From: Rubrobacteraceae bacterium | Lineage (GTDB): Bacteria; Actinomycetota; Rubrobacteria; Rubrobacterales; Rubrobacteraceae | Direction of reading: 5' to 3' | DNA: 5,166 nt | NCBI GenBank assembly: GCA_029240775.1 | Contig: JARDZQ010000171.1 | Location: 1-5,166, forward strand | In this document: piece by piece, positions 1 to 5,166 of the stretch | Layout: each line of letters begins with the position of its first letter | How positions within the stretch are numbered: the stretch's first letter is position 1 | Made by a program: the position numbers and the translations under genes | The notes under the pieces: model-generated | The model's database searches: none | Seen by the model: only the letters and a program-made list of their open reading frames with translations | Told to the model about the DNA's origin: nothing

Positions 1-7
1 ACGACAC

Positions 8-1501
8 GTGAGCGGTGGGATCTTCGCGCTGCGCAGGCTGCGGTGGAAGCTCGCGCTCAGCTACACGCTGGTAACCGTGCTGGCGCTCCTCGTCGCCGAG
101 CTCATCCTGGTCGCCGCCCTGATCTCGTTCGCGGTCTCGCCGGTCATCCCGAGCCTCGCGGCGCGATACGTCGGGGACGAGATCGCGCCTCGCATGCGGG
201 CCGGGTTCGAAGAGAGCCCGCCAGACGCGCGGCTCTTGCGCGAGGAAGTCAGCTCCTTGACCGGGGAGACCAACGTCGAGATGGTTCCCGAGCGCGACGG
301 GGGCGGCCTGGACCTGAGCCTGGGACCCGACGACGGCTACGTCTTCGTGGTCGATGAGGATGGTAGATTGCTCGCCTCGAGCCGCGCGACGGACCGGCCA
401 CCGGTCGGGGAGCGTTTCGACGCGGGGCAATACCCCGGGCTAGATCCGCTCCTGAGCGCGGCGCTCGGGGGGGAAGAGGACCCGTGGAGCCTCGGCGCGT
501 ACTCTCCCGGCAGAGAGCAGATGCTCACGGCTGCACCCGTCGAGGGCGAGGGTGGGCGTACCCTGGGCGCGGTCGTGACCGTCGTTCGGCTGCCCAACCT
601 CACGGGACCCCTGTTCACCGTCATCGCCGTGGGTGCGCTTGCGCTCGCCGTACCAGCCGCGGTGCTGGGCATGATCTTCGGCTTCCTGACCGCGTGGGGG
701 ATGACCCGGCGTCTCGGGCGGCTCGCCCGCGCTGCGCAGGCGTGGAGCCGGGGAGACTTCTCCGTCGCGGTCAAGGACAGGTCGAAGGACGAGATCGGCC
801 AGCTTTCCCGCGAGCTTAACGAGATGGCCGCGCAACTGGAGAACCTGATGCAGACCAGGGGGGAGCTCGCGACCCTCGAGGCCCGGAACCGCTTCGCCCG
901 CGACCTGCACGACTCGGTCAAGCAGCAGATCTTCGCGACCTCCTTCCAGGTTGCGGCCGCCAGGGCCCTGATCGAGAACGACGCCCAAGCCGCCGCGTCC
1001 CACCTCGCGCAGGCCGAAGACCTGGTACACGGGGCGCAGAAGGAGCTGAACGTCCTGATAGGGGAGATGCGCCCGGCCGCGCTGGAGGGCAAGGGGCTCG
1101 CGGGCGCCCTTCGCGACTACGTCCGGGGTTGGTCCCAGAGCGCCGAGATCCCGGCCGAGGTCCACGTCAGGGGCGAGCGGGAGGTGCCGCTGCAGACGGA
1201 GCAGGCGCTCTTCCGCGTCGCGCAAGAGGCCCTGGCCAACGTCGCCAGGCACAGCGGCGCGAAAAAGGTGGAGGTGGACCTGATCTACACCGCCGACACC
1301 CTCACGCTCCGGGTGACAGACGACGGCCGCGGGTTCGAGCCCGCCAAGGAACAGGGCGACGGTTTCGGCCTTCAGAGCATGCGCGAGCGGGCAGAGAGGC
1401 TCGGCGGGTACGTGAGCGTCGACAGCGCGCCGGGCGAGGGAACCACCGTTACCTGCGTCTGCCCGCTGGAGACTATTGGCAAGAAAGGCGAACGCGCATG
1501 A
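8..1501 (+). CDS. Membrane sensor histidine kinase, NarL/LiaS (HisKA_3) type, with Cache-like extracytoplasmic domain
   Basis: Senses an unknown signal outside the membrane, autophosphorylates on histidine and passes the phosphate to the regulator encoded next. The 497-residue protein has a basic N-terminus (R9-K14), membrane segment 1 (about 15-43), an extracytoplasmic region of about 155 residues and membrane segment 2 (about 202-229). A HAMP linker follows (about 230-282, with a DEIGQL motif). The HisKA_3 dimerisation domain carries the phospho-acceptor in ARDLHDSV (H301). The HATPase domain has its N box at E407-N411, the G1 motif DDGRGF at 438-443, GDGFGL at 450-455 and GEGTT at 476-480. 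The outer region contains GYVFVVDEDGRLLAS (about 110-124), which resembles the strand pattern of single Cache/PDC folds; this is inference. The GTG at 8 is placed just before the basic N-terminus, but only 7 bases lie upstream and that frame is open, so a more upstream start cannot be excluded. Its TGA overlaps the next ATG. The LiaS/VraS/NreB families are relatives, but the exact orthologue is not identifiable. Confidence 0.93.
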   Translation: MSGGIFALRRLRWKLALSYTLVTVLALLVAELILVAALISFAVSPVIPSLAARYVGDEIAPRMRAGFEESPPDARLLREEVSSLTGETNVEMVPERDGGGLDLSLGPDDGYVFVVDEDGRLLASSRATDRPPVGERFDAGQYPGLDPLLSAALGGEEDPWSLGAYSPGREQMLTAAPVEGEGGRTLGAVVTVVRLPNLTGPLFTVIAVGALALAVPAAVLGMIFGFLTAWGMTRRLGRLARAAQAWSRGDFSVAVKDRSKDEIGQLSRELNEMAAQLENLMQTRGELATLEARNRFARDLHDSVKQQIFATSFQVAAARALIENDAQAAASHLAQAEDLVHGAQKELNVLIGEMRPAALEGKGLAGALRDYVRGWSQSAEIPAEVHVRGEREVPLQTEQALFRVAQEALANVARHSGAKKVEVDLIYTADTLTLRVTDDGRGFEPAKEQGDGFGLQSMRERAERLGGYVSVDSAPGEGTTVTCVCPLETIGKKGERA

Positions 1502-2151
1502 GCGAACCGATAACCGTCCTGCTCGTAGACGACCACGAGATGGTGCGGCGGGGGGTGCGTGCGTTCCTCGAGACGCAGCCCGACATCACCGTGGTCGCAG
1601 AGGCGGGGAGCGGGGATGAGGCTGTCAGGCTCGCAGCCGAGCACGCCCCAGACGTGGCGCTGATGGACCTGATCATGCCCGGCATGGACGGTGTCGAGGC
1701 TACCCGCCGCCTGACCGCCCAGTCCCCGCGCACGAGCGTTGTCATGCTCACCTCCTACCACGACGACGAGCACGTCTTCCCGGCCATCCGCGCCGGTGCC
1801 CTCTCCTACGTCCTCAAGGAGGTGGGACCCGAGGAGCTCGCCGACGCTGTCCGCAAGGCCGCGGCGGGCGAAGCGGTGCTGCACCCGCGCGTCGCCGCGA
1901 GGGTGGTGAGGGAGCTGCACGGGGCCAGGCGCGACGAGCCCAACGCCTTCCGCGAGCTCTCCGACCGGGAGCTCGAGGTGCTCAAGCTGATCGCCGAGGG
2001 CCTGAGCAACGCGGAGATCGCCTCCCGGCTCTACGTGAGCGAGAAGACCATCAAGAGTCACGTCTCGAACATCCTTGGCAAGCTGCACCTCGCCGACCGG
2101 ACGCAGGCCGCCGTCTTCGCCTGGCGCCAGGGCGTGGTGAGACGCGACTGA
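1498..2151 (+). CDS. Response regulator, NarL/LuxR family (REC + LuxR HTH), LiaR/DegU-like
   Basis: Cytoplasmic transcription factor, probably activated by phosphotransfer from the kinase encoded immediately upstream. The 217-residue length is normal for the family. The receiver domain (about 5-122) has the acidic pair D11-D12, phospho-acceptor D57 in LMDLIMPGMDG, switch residue T85 and conserved K107. The LuxR-type helix-turn-helix (about 152-214) begins LSDRELEVLKLIAEGLSN and has recognition helix VSEKTIKSHVSNIL (180-193). The chosen ATG overlaps the kinase stop as ATGA. An AAAGG ribosome-binding site at 1484-1488 sits 9 nt before it. The same frame is open far upstream inside the kinase gene, but that part is a shadow with no REC homology. 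The overlap implies translational coupling and makes the cognate pairing near certain. Target promoters cannot be read from the window. Confidence 0.95.
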   Translation: MSEPITVLLVDDHEMVRRGVRAFLETQPDITVVAEAGSGDEAVRLAAEHAPDVALMDLIMPGMDGVEATRRLTAQSPRTSVVMLTSYHDDEHVFPAIRAGALSYVLKEVGPEELADAVRKAAAGEAVLHPRVAARVVRELHGARRDEPNAFRELSDRELEVLKLIAEGLSNAEIASRLYVSEKTIKSHVSNILGKLHLADRTQAAVFAWRQGVVRRD

Positions 2152-2152
2152 G

Positions 2153-2932
2153 GTGCTGAGGACCGTCGAAGCCACGCGCTACGTGACACCGCTGCGGGAG
2201 GGCGGCTCTCTGCCGGCCGTCGTCGAGGCCGACGACCTCGGAACCTACGTCCTCAAGTTCAGGGGCGCGGGGCAGGGGCGCAAAGCGCTCGTAGCGGAGA
2301 TAGTGGCGGGGGAGATCGCGCGCTCTCTAGGCCTGCTCGTACCCGAGATCGTGCTCGCGGCCCTCGACCCGAAGCTCGCCCGCGCCGAGCCCGACCCCGA
2401 GATACAGGACCTGATCCGGGCGAGCGCCGGCCTGAACCTGGCCCTGGATTACCTCCCCGGCTCCCTGGGCTTCGATCCCCTGGTGGAGCCACCCGGCCCG
2501 GACCTGGCCTCGCGCATCGTCTGGTTCGACGCCCTCGTAACGAACGTGGATCGCACCCCGCGCAACCCGAACATCCTGACCTGGCACAACCGCCTTTGGC
2601 TGATAGACCACGGGGCCTCCCTCTACTTCCACCACGTCTGGAAGGGCTGGGAGGCCGCGAGCAGGCGCCCGTTCGCTGCCGCCCGCGACCACGTGCTGCT
2701 GCCTTTCGCCGGAGCCATAGCCAAGACCGACGCCGCGATGGTTCCCAACCTGACGAGAGAGGTTCTACGCGGGGTCGTCGAGCTCGTGCCCGAGGAGTGG
2801 TTGAGAGACGAGCCCGGGTTCGCGGACGTCGCGGCGGTACGCGCCGCCTACGTGGAGTTCCTGTCGCGCCGCCTGGAGGAGCCGCGCGAGTGGGTCGGAG
2901 CCCTGGAGGAGGCCCGTGAGCAAGCCGTTTGA
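2153..2932 (+). CDS. HipA-like kinase-fold protein (HipA_2 type)
   Basis: A 259-residue protein with the signature of the compact HipA-like family often paired with DUF3037; its substrate is unknown. Visible motifs are a lysine-bearing strand plus glycine loop, YVLKFRGAGQGRK (32-44, K35 as candidate ATP-binding lysine), a catalytic-loop-like NVDRTPRNPN (131-140, candidate base D133), and a metal-binding DFG-equivalent LIDHG (150-154, D152). These mirror the order in HipA serine kinases, but the protein is much shorter than full HipA (about 440 residues) and I see no N-terminal HipA subdomain. The GTG at 2153 lies one base after the regulator stop, with only a weak GGTGAGA ribosome-binding site at 2136-2142. 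An alternative GTG at 2183 has no better site, and family-like sequence begins before it. The end overlaps the next gene by 17 nt. No HipB-type antitoxin is adjacent, so calling it a toxin is unsupported. Confidence 0.85.
   Translation: MLRTVEATRYVTPLREGGSLPAVVEADDLGTYVLKFRGAGQGRKALVAEIVAGEIARSLGLLVPEIVLAALDPKLARAEPDPEIQDLIRASAGLNLALDYLPGSLGFDPLVEPPGPDLASRIVWFDALVTNVDRTPRNPNILTWHNRLWLIDHGASLYFHHVWKGWEAASRRPFAAARDHVLLPFAGAIAKTDAAMVPNLTREVLRGVVELVPEEWLRDEPGFADVAAVRAAYVEFLSRRLEEPREWVGALEEAREQAV
2905..2912 (+). promoter_or_regulatory. Strong ribosome-binding site for the DUF3037 gene
   Basis: GGAGGAGG lies inside the 3' end of the HipA-like gene, 3 nt before the GTG at 2916. It is the strongest Shine-Dalgarno sequence among the plus-strand genes, fixes the start of the following gene, and allows independent initiation in addition to coupling through the 17-nt overlap. 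Confidence 0.7.
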
Positions 2933-3302
2933 GTACGCCGTTCTGAAGGTGATCCCACGCGTCGAGCGCGGGGAGTGCATGAACGCGGGCGTAGTCCTCT
3001 ACTGCCAGGCTGACAGGTTCCTGGGCGCGCGGGTCCACCTGGACGCCAGCCGTCTGAAGGCTCTCGACCCGGACGCCGACCTGGAGGCCGTGCGGGCCCA
3101 CCTGGAGTCTTTCAGATCGGTCTGCGCCGGAGGCGCCGAGACCGGAGCCGTCGGTCGGCTGCCGCTCAGGGAGCGCTTTGGGTGGCTGGTCGCGCCCCGC
3201 AGCACCGTGGTACAGCCCTCGGAGGTGCACACCGGTCTCACCGACGATCCCGAAGCCGAGCTGGAACGCCTCCTGCGGAGGATGGTTCTCCCGCCGGGTT
3301 AA
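2916..3302 (+). CDS. DUF3037 family protein
   Basis: A 128-residue soluble protein with the DUF3037 hallmark near its N-terminus: FEYAVLKVIPRVERGECMN followed by AGVVLYC (residues 5-30). In the family this reads roughly as aromatic-Y-x-V-x-R/K-x-x-P-x-x-x-R-x-E-x-x-N-x-G-V-V-L. No membrane segment or signal peptide is seen. The biochemical function is unknown. Genes of this family recur next to HipA-like kinases of the type found just upstream, so a partner or regulator role for that kinase is the reasonable inference. The GTG start is supported by the GGAGGAGG site and leaves a 17-nt overlap with the upstream gene. It is the last gene of the plus-strand block and faces the DUF3105 gene convergently. 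Confidence 0.85.
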   Translation: MSKPFEYAVLKVIPRVERGECMNAGVVLYCQADRFLGARVHLDASRLKALDPDADLEAVRAHLESFRSVCAGGAETGAVGRLPLRERFGWLVAPRSTVVQPSEVHTGLTDDPEAELERLLRRMVLPPG

Positions 3303-3460
3303 AGGGGTTTGCGAAGGGTTCGCGCCTTTCGCGAAGCAGGCTATCAGGCTTTGAGGTGACGGGTTTTGGCCCTCGACCTAGCCCCGATACCCTAAGAACC
3401 TGAGAACCAAATCCGGAGGCTCATCCTCTCTGCAAACCGCACTAAGAGAGGCTCCCTCTC
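3303..3460. other. Convergent intergenic region rich in short hairpins
   Basis: No gene is visible in these 158 bases between the DUF3037 stop (plus) and the DUF3105 stop (minus). Base composition is less GC-rich than the flanking genes. It contains overlapping inverted repeats at 3311-3335 and 3415-3461, listed separately. None is followed by a clear T tract on either strand, so bidirectional termination is likely by position but not proven by a classical terminator signature. Confidence 0.6.
3311..3335. terminator. Candidate terminator: two mutually exclusive hairpins downstream of DUF3037
   Basis: Two perfect stems share the central TTCGC. One is GCGAA(3311-3315)-GGG-TTCGC(3319-3323); the other is TTCGCG(3319-3324)-CCTTT-CGCGAA(3330-3335). 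The position, 9-16 nt after the last stop of the plus-strand block, suits transcription termination. There is no U tract afterwards, so the assignment is tentative. Confidence 0.35.
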
Positions 3461-3461
3461 T
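3415..3461. repeat. Imperfect direct repeat with alternative hairpins; possible terminator for the DUF3105 transcript
   Basis: GAGGCTC-(AT)-CCTCTCT at 3416-3431 recurs as GAGGCTC-CCTCTCT at 3448-3461. The second copy, with the preceding AGA, forms a perfect 7-bp stem AGAGAGG(3445-3451)-CTC-CCTCTCT(3455-3461), which on the minus strand begins within the DUF3105 stop codon. AGAGAGG could instead pair with the first CCTCTCT (3425-3431) across a 13-nt loop. On the minus strand the stem is followed by TAGTGCGG, not a U run. Confidence 0.4.
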
Positions 3462-4057
3462 CAGGCGGGCTGGCCGATACCGCCGGAGCAGGTGGCTCCC
3501 TTCTCGGGTGTCTGGGGTCCCTGGACGTAAGCCTCGATAAAGCGTTCGAGTTCGGGGTCGTCTGCGCTCTCCAGCGTCAACTGTTTGCCCCAGGCCGAGG
3601 CGACCACCGGCGACGGTAGGTTCTCGCGTGGGCTGACGAGGAGGTAGCTCTCGTTCTCGGCCAGGTCACGCAGGTGCTCGACCTCGTCCTGGGGAAGGTC
3701 GGGGGAGTAGGTGATCCAGACCGCCCCGTGCTCGAGGGAGTGGACGGCGTTCTCGTCGTGTACGGGCTGCGCGTAGTAGCCGCAGTTCTGCCAGACGGGG
3801 TTGTGCTCGCCCCCCACGGGCGGGTTCTGCTCGTAGTCCACGTTTGCCTGGGTGTGCTGGTTGGCCGGGCCAACGTCGTAGGTCTGGACCTCTCCGGGCG
3901 GCGCGCTCCCCTGCTTCTGGCGGGCATCCAGGAAGACCAGCGCGACGAAACCTGCGATAAAGGCCGCGGCGATCAGGCCGATTATGATGTAGGCTCGCCT
4001 CGATCCCCCGCCCGAAGAATCCATCCTTCTGACCTGCGCGTTCCTCTTGCTACCCAA
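3461..4057 (-). CDS. DUF3105 family membrane-anchored extracytoplasmic protein
   Basis: A 198-residue protein with a short basic cytoplasmic N-terminus, one membrane segment (about 22-43, after R20-R21) and an outside domain matching DUF3105. Hallmarks are NPPVGGEHNPVW (78-89), NCGYYAQPV (91-99), VHSLEHGAVWITY (105-117) and the C-terminal TPEKGATCSGG (183-193). The conserved H85, H106, E109 and H110 could bind a metal, and C92 and C190 could form a disulfide; both are inferences, and the family's function is unknown. The start is a TTG at 4057 with an AGAAGG ribosome-binding site at 4071-4066, 8 nt away. An in-frame ATG at 4024 (residue 12) has AGAAGG abutting it, too close for good spacing, and would keep the membrane anchor. 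Transcribed in the same direction as the DUF1232 and ATPase genes, 78 nt after the restored DUF1232 stop. Confidence 0.88.
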   Translation of the reverse strand: MGSKRNAQVRRMDSSGGGSRRAYIIIGLIAAAFIAGFVALVFLDARQKQGSAPPGEVQTYDVGPANQHTQANVDYEQNPPVGGEHNPVWQNCGYYAQPVHDENAVHSLEHGAVWITYSPDLPQDEVEHLRDLAENESYLLVSPRENLPSPVVASAWGKQLTLESADDPELERFIEAYVQGPQTPEKGATCSGGIGQPA

Positions 4058-4092
4058 GCTCTACACCTTCTGTTCGCCTGATCCAGGACCAT

Positions 4093-4121
4093 ACCGTAGC
4101 ACTCGTCCCGAGAAACGCCAA
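4093..4121 (-). promoter_or_regulatory. Possible sigma-70-type promoter for the DUF3105 gene
   Basis: On the minus strand TTGGCG (4121-4116) is followed after 17 nt by TACGGT (4098-4093). That gives a plausible start about 30 nt before the TTG start codon. The match is only partial and read by eye. The gene could equally be read through from the genes upstream. Confidence 0.3.
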
Positions 4122-4135
4122 CCGTGGCCCGCATC

Positions 4136-4512
4136 TCACAAGGACCGGACGGCGAGATGGACCGCAAGCGCCGCCAGGGCGAGCCACACCACGACGACCG
4201 CGACGGCCACCACCCGGTTTGCCGGCCTGGAGCCCCCGAAGCCCGGCGCGCCTTCTCGCGGCACTCGAGGAGAACGGGCTCGGGGATCATCCTTATTGCG
4301 AGGGCGACCCCGAGGTAGATGAGGACGAGGTCGTCGAGGTAGCCGAGGATGGGGATGGGGTCGGGGATGAGGTCTATGGGGCTGAAGGCGTACCCGACGA
4401 CGCACGCCGCGAAGACGCGAGCGTGGAGCGGCACCCGCGGGTCCCGGTACGCGAGGTACAGCGCGTACACCTCCGTCCTGAGCCTCCCGGCCCACGTCTT
4501 GAGGTTCTCGAC
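4136..4512 (-). pseudogene. DUF1232 (YkvA-like) membrane protein gene, start lost and frameshifted
   Basis: The core domain is read from about 4512 to 4238. ENLKTWAGRLRTEVYALYLA leads into the DUF1232 hallmark SPIDLIPD (4383-4360), then ILGYLDDLVL and ECREKARR. The native frame then runs into a non-homologous tail and stops only at 3982, inside the DUF3105 gene. Another frame from about 4230 encodes RPANRVVAVAVVVVWLALAA plus a short tail, a typical C-terminal membrane helix, ending with TGA at 4136. Adding one G to the G5 run (plus-strand C run 4233-4237) joins the two as ASGGSRPANRV. No start codon exists in frame before the homology begins at about 4512; the first usable one is GTG at 4470, with GGGAGG 12 nt upstream, which would drop roughly the first 14 family residues. 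Function of the family is poorly known (small membrane proteins). Sequencing error is an alternative to true decay. Confidence 0.72.
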
Positions 4513-5166
4513 ACGGCTTCTACCTTCTGATCTGGGAGCAACCGCGCCCTGTAGCCGACGCCGAGCTCGTCCGCGATCCTCCGCGCCGGGGCTTCGGCGT
4601 CTCCGGTGAGCATCACCAGCTCGCTCACCCCCGCCGCGCGCAGTGCCTCCAGGGTAGCTCCGGCGTCGGAGCGCGGCGAGTCGGCCAGGCCGAAGACCGC
4701 CAGTGGTCCATCCTCGTCCACAAGGATGACCGGCGTCTCGCCCGCCTGCTCGACTCGGGCGAGCGCAGCCCGCGCGGGGTCGAGCGGTATGCCCCGCTCC
4801 TCGAAAAGCCGGGGACTGCCGACGACGTACCCTCGCCCCTCGACCTCCCCCTCGGCGCCCCTCCCCGGGTGCGCGAGAAACCTCTCCACACCCGGGAACC
4901 CGCGCCAGTTCGCCGCGGCGAGGATCGCTTGGGCGAGGGGATGCTCGGAGCGGCGCTCCAGCGCGGCGGCGATCCTCAACGCCTCCGCTTCGTCGCAGCG
5001 TTCGCTATCGAGCGCCACGGTGCGGGCGAGGACGGGCCGGCCCTCGGTGAGGGTGCCGGTCTTGTCGAAAGCAAGGGCCTTGAGGCGTCCCGCCGCTTCG
5101 AGCGCCGCCCCACCCTTGACGAGGATGCCGCGCCGCGAGGCAGCCCCGATCCCGGACACCACGGTA
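4374..5166 (-). CDS. Heavy-metal P1B-type ATPase (ZntA/CadA-like), 5' partial and 3' truncated
   Basis: This is the middle of a metal-exporting P-type ATPase; its start and N-terminal membrane helices lie beyond the window end. Counting from the GTG at 5162, VVSGIGAASRRGILVKGG is the usual sequence following the metal-site helix. The phosphorylation site is FDKTGTLTEG (D33, at 5066-5064), the P1B-specific nucleotide-binding SEHPLA is at 72-77, a GYVVGSP loop is at 111-117, and MLTGD is at 184-188. Homology ends after LLPDQKVEAV (V217, at 4514-4512). The family continues with a GDGxNDxP hinge motif and two more membrane helices, all missing here. The frame instead runs antisense-like through the DUF1232 region as Arg/Ser-rich sequence to a stop at 4374. 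Without the hinge motif the product should be inactive, so it is effectively a pseudogene unless the junction is an assembly error. The ZntA/CadA class (Zn/Cd/Co) is inferred from the segment before DKTGT; the metal is not proven. Confidence 0.85.
   Translation of the reverse strand, partial: TVVSGIGAASRRGILVKGGAALEAAGRLKALAFDKTGTLTEGRPVLARTVALDSERCDEAEALRIAAALERRSEHPLAQAILAAANWRGFPGVERFLAHPGRGAEGEVEGRGYVVGSPRLFEERGIPLDPARAALARVEQAGETPVILVDEDGPLAVFGLADSPRSDAGATLEALRAAGVSELVMLTGDAEAPARRIADELGVGYRARLLPDQKVEAVSRTSRRGPGGSGRRCTRCTSRTGTRGCRSTLASSRRASSGTPSAP

Noticed and set aside
1129..1497. Upstream in-frame extension of the response regulator, giving a 340-residue protein
   Set aside because: The extra 123 residues are Arg/Gly-rich, overlap the kinase ATPase domain in another frame and show no domain; the ATG at 1498 has overlap and ribosome-binding support.
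2153..2932. Classical HipBA toxin-antitoxin locus
   Set aside because: There is no HipB-like helix-turn-helix gene in the window, and the protein is far shorter than HipA, so a toxin call is not supported.
2259..3230. Long minus-strand open frame (323 codons) opposite the HipA-like and DUF3037 genes
   Set aside because: Its translation is Arg/Pro/Gly-rich low-complexity sequence typical of the antisense of high-GC genes, while both opposing frames carry clear family motifs.
3674..4081. Plus-strand 135-codon open frame with Val/Leu-rich sequence opposite DUF3105
   Set aside because: It has no recognisable motif and lies wholly antisense to a well-supported DUF3105 gene.
4351..4381. Four G4 tracts on the plus strand (loops 2, 2 and 11 nt), a possible G-quadruplex
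   Set aside because: They are the antisense of Pro/Asp/Ile codons of the DUF1232 hallmark region (SPIDLIPD and the following PIPI), so codon content in a GC-rich genome explains them.
4136..4495. Minus-strand 119-codon frame as a separate gene
   Set aside because: Only its last 30 or so codons look like protein (a membrane helix); the first part is His/Pro/Arg-rich shadow of DUF1232, so it is best read as the displaced 3' end of that gene.

Overview
The window is very GC-rich, with strongly G/C-biased third codon positions, frequent GTG/TTG starts and tightly packed genes. Together with the protein types present, this points to a high-GC actinobacterium. The DUF1232 protein in particular resembles my recollection of Rubrobacter-like homologues. 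That assignment is from memory and codon style, not from a search.

The left two-thirds (8-3302) is a plus-strand block of four genes with almost no gaps. It starts with a membrane histidine kinase of the NarL/LiaS (HisKA_3) type, whose stop overlaps the ATG of its cognate REC-LuxR response regulator by 4 nt. One base after the regulator's stop comes a HipA-like small-molecule/protein-kinase-fold protein (HipA_2 type). Its end overlaps a DUF3037 gene by 17 nt. The layout implies one transcript joining a signal-transduction pair to a HipA-like kinase/DUF3037 pair. No HipB-like DNA-binding antitoxin is present.

A 158-bp convergent intergenic region (3303-3460) follows. It is rich in short inverted and direct repeats that can form alternative hairpins, and probably terminates transcription from both sides.

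The right third is on the minus strand. Reading in the transcriptional direction (from 5166 down), it holds the cytoplasmic part of a heavy-metal P1B-type ATPase (start outside the window), a DUF1232/YkvA-like membrane protein gene, and a DUF3105 membrane-anchored extracytoplasmic protein. This part looks damaged. ATPase homology stops abruptly at about 4512, before the GDGxNDxP hinge motif and last membrane helices. DUF1232 homology begins within a few bases in a different frame, without its own start codon. The DUF1232 gene then loses frame at a five-base G run (C run on the plus strand, 4233-4237); one extra G would restore a complete C-terminal membrane helix and stop. These lesions could be real gene decay by deletion and slippage, or assembly/sequencing errors.

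There are no recognisable RNA genes, CRISPR arrays, insertion sequences or integrase genes. The most noteworthy points are the two-component/HipA-like/DUF3037 operon and the chimeric ATPase-DUF1232 junction.
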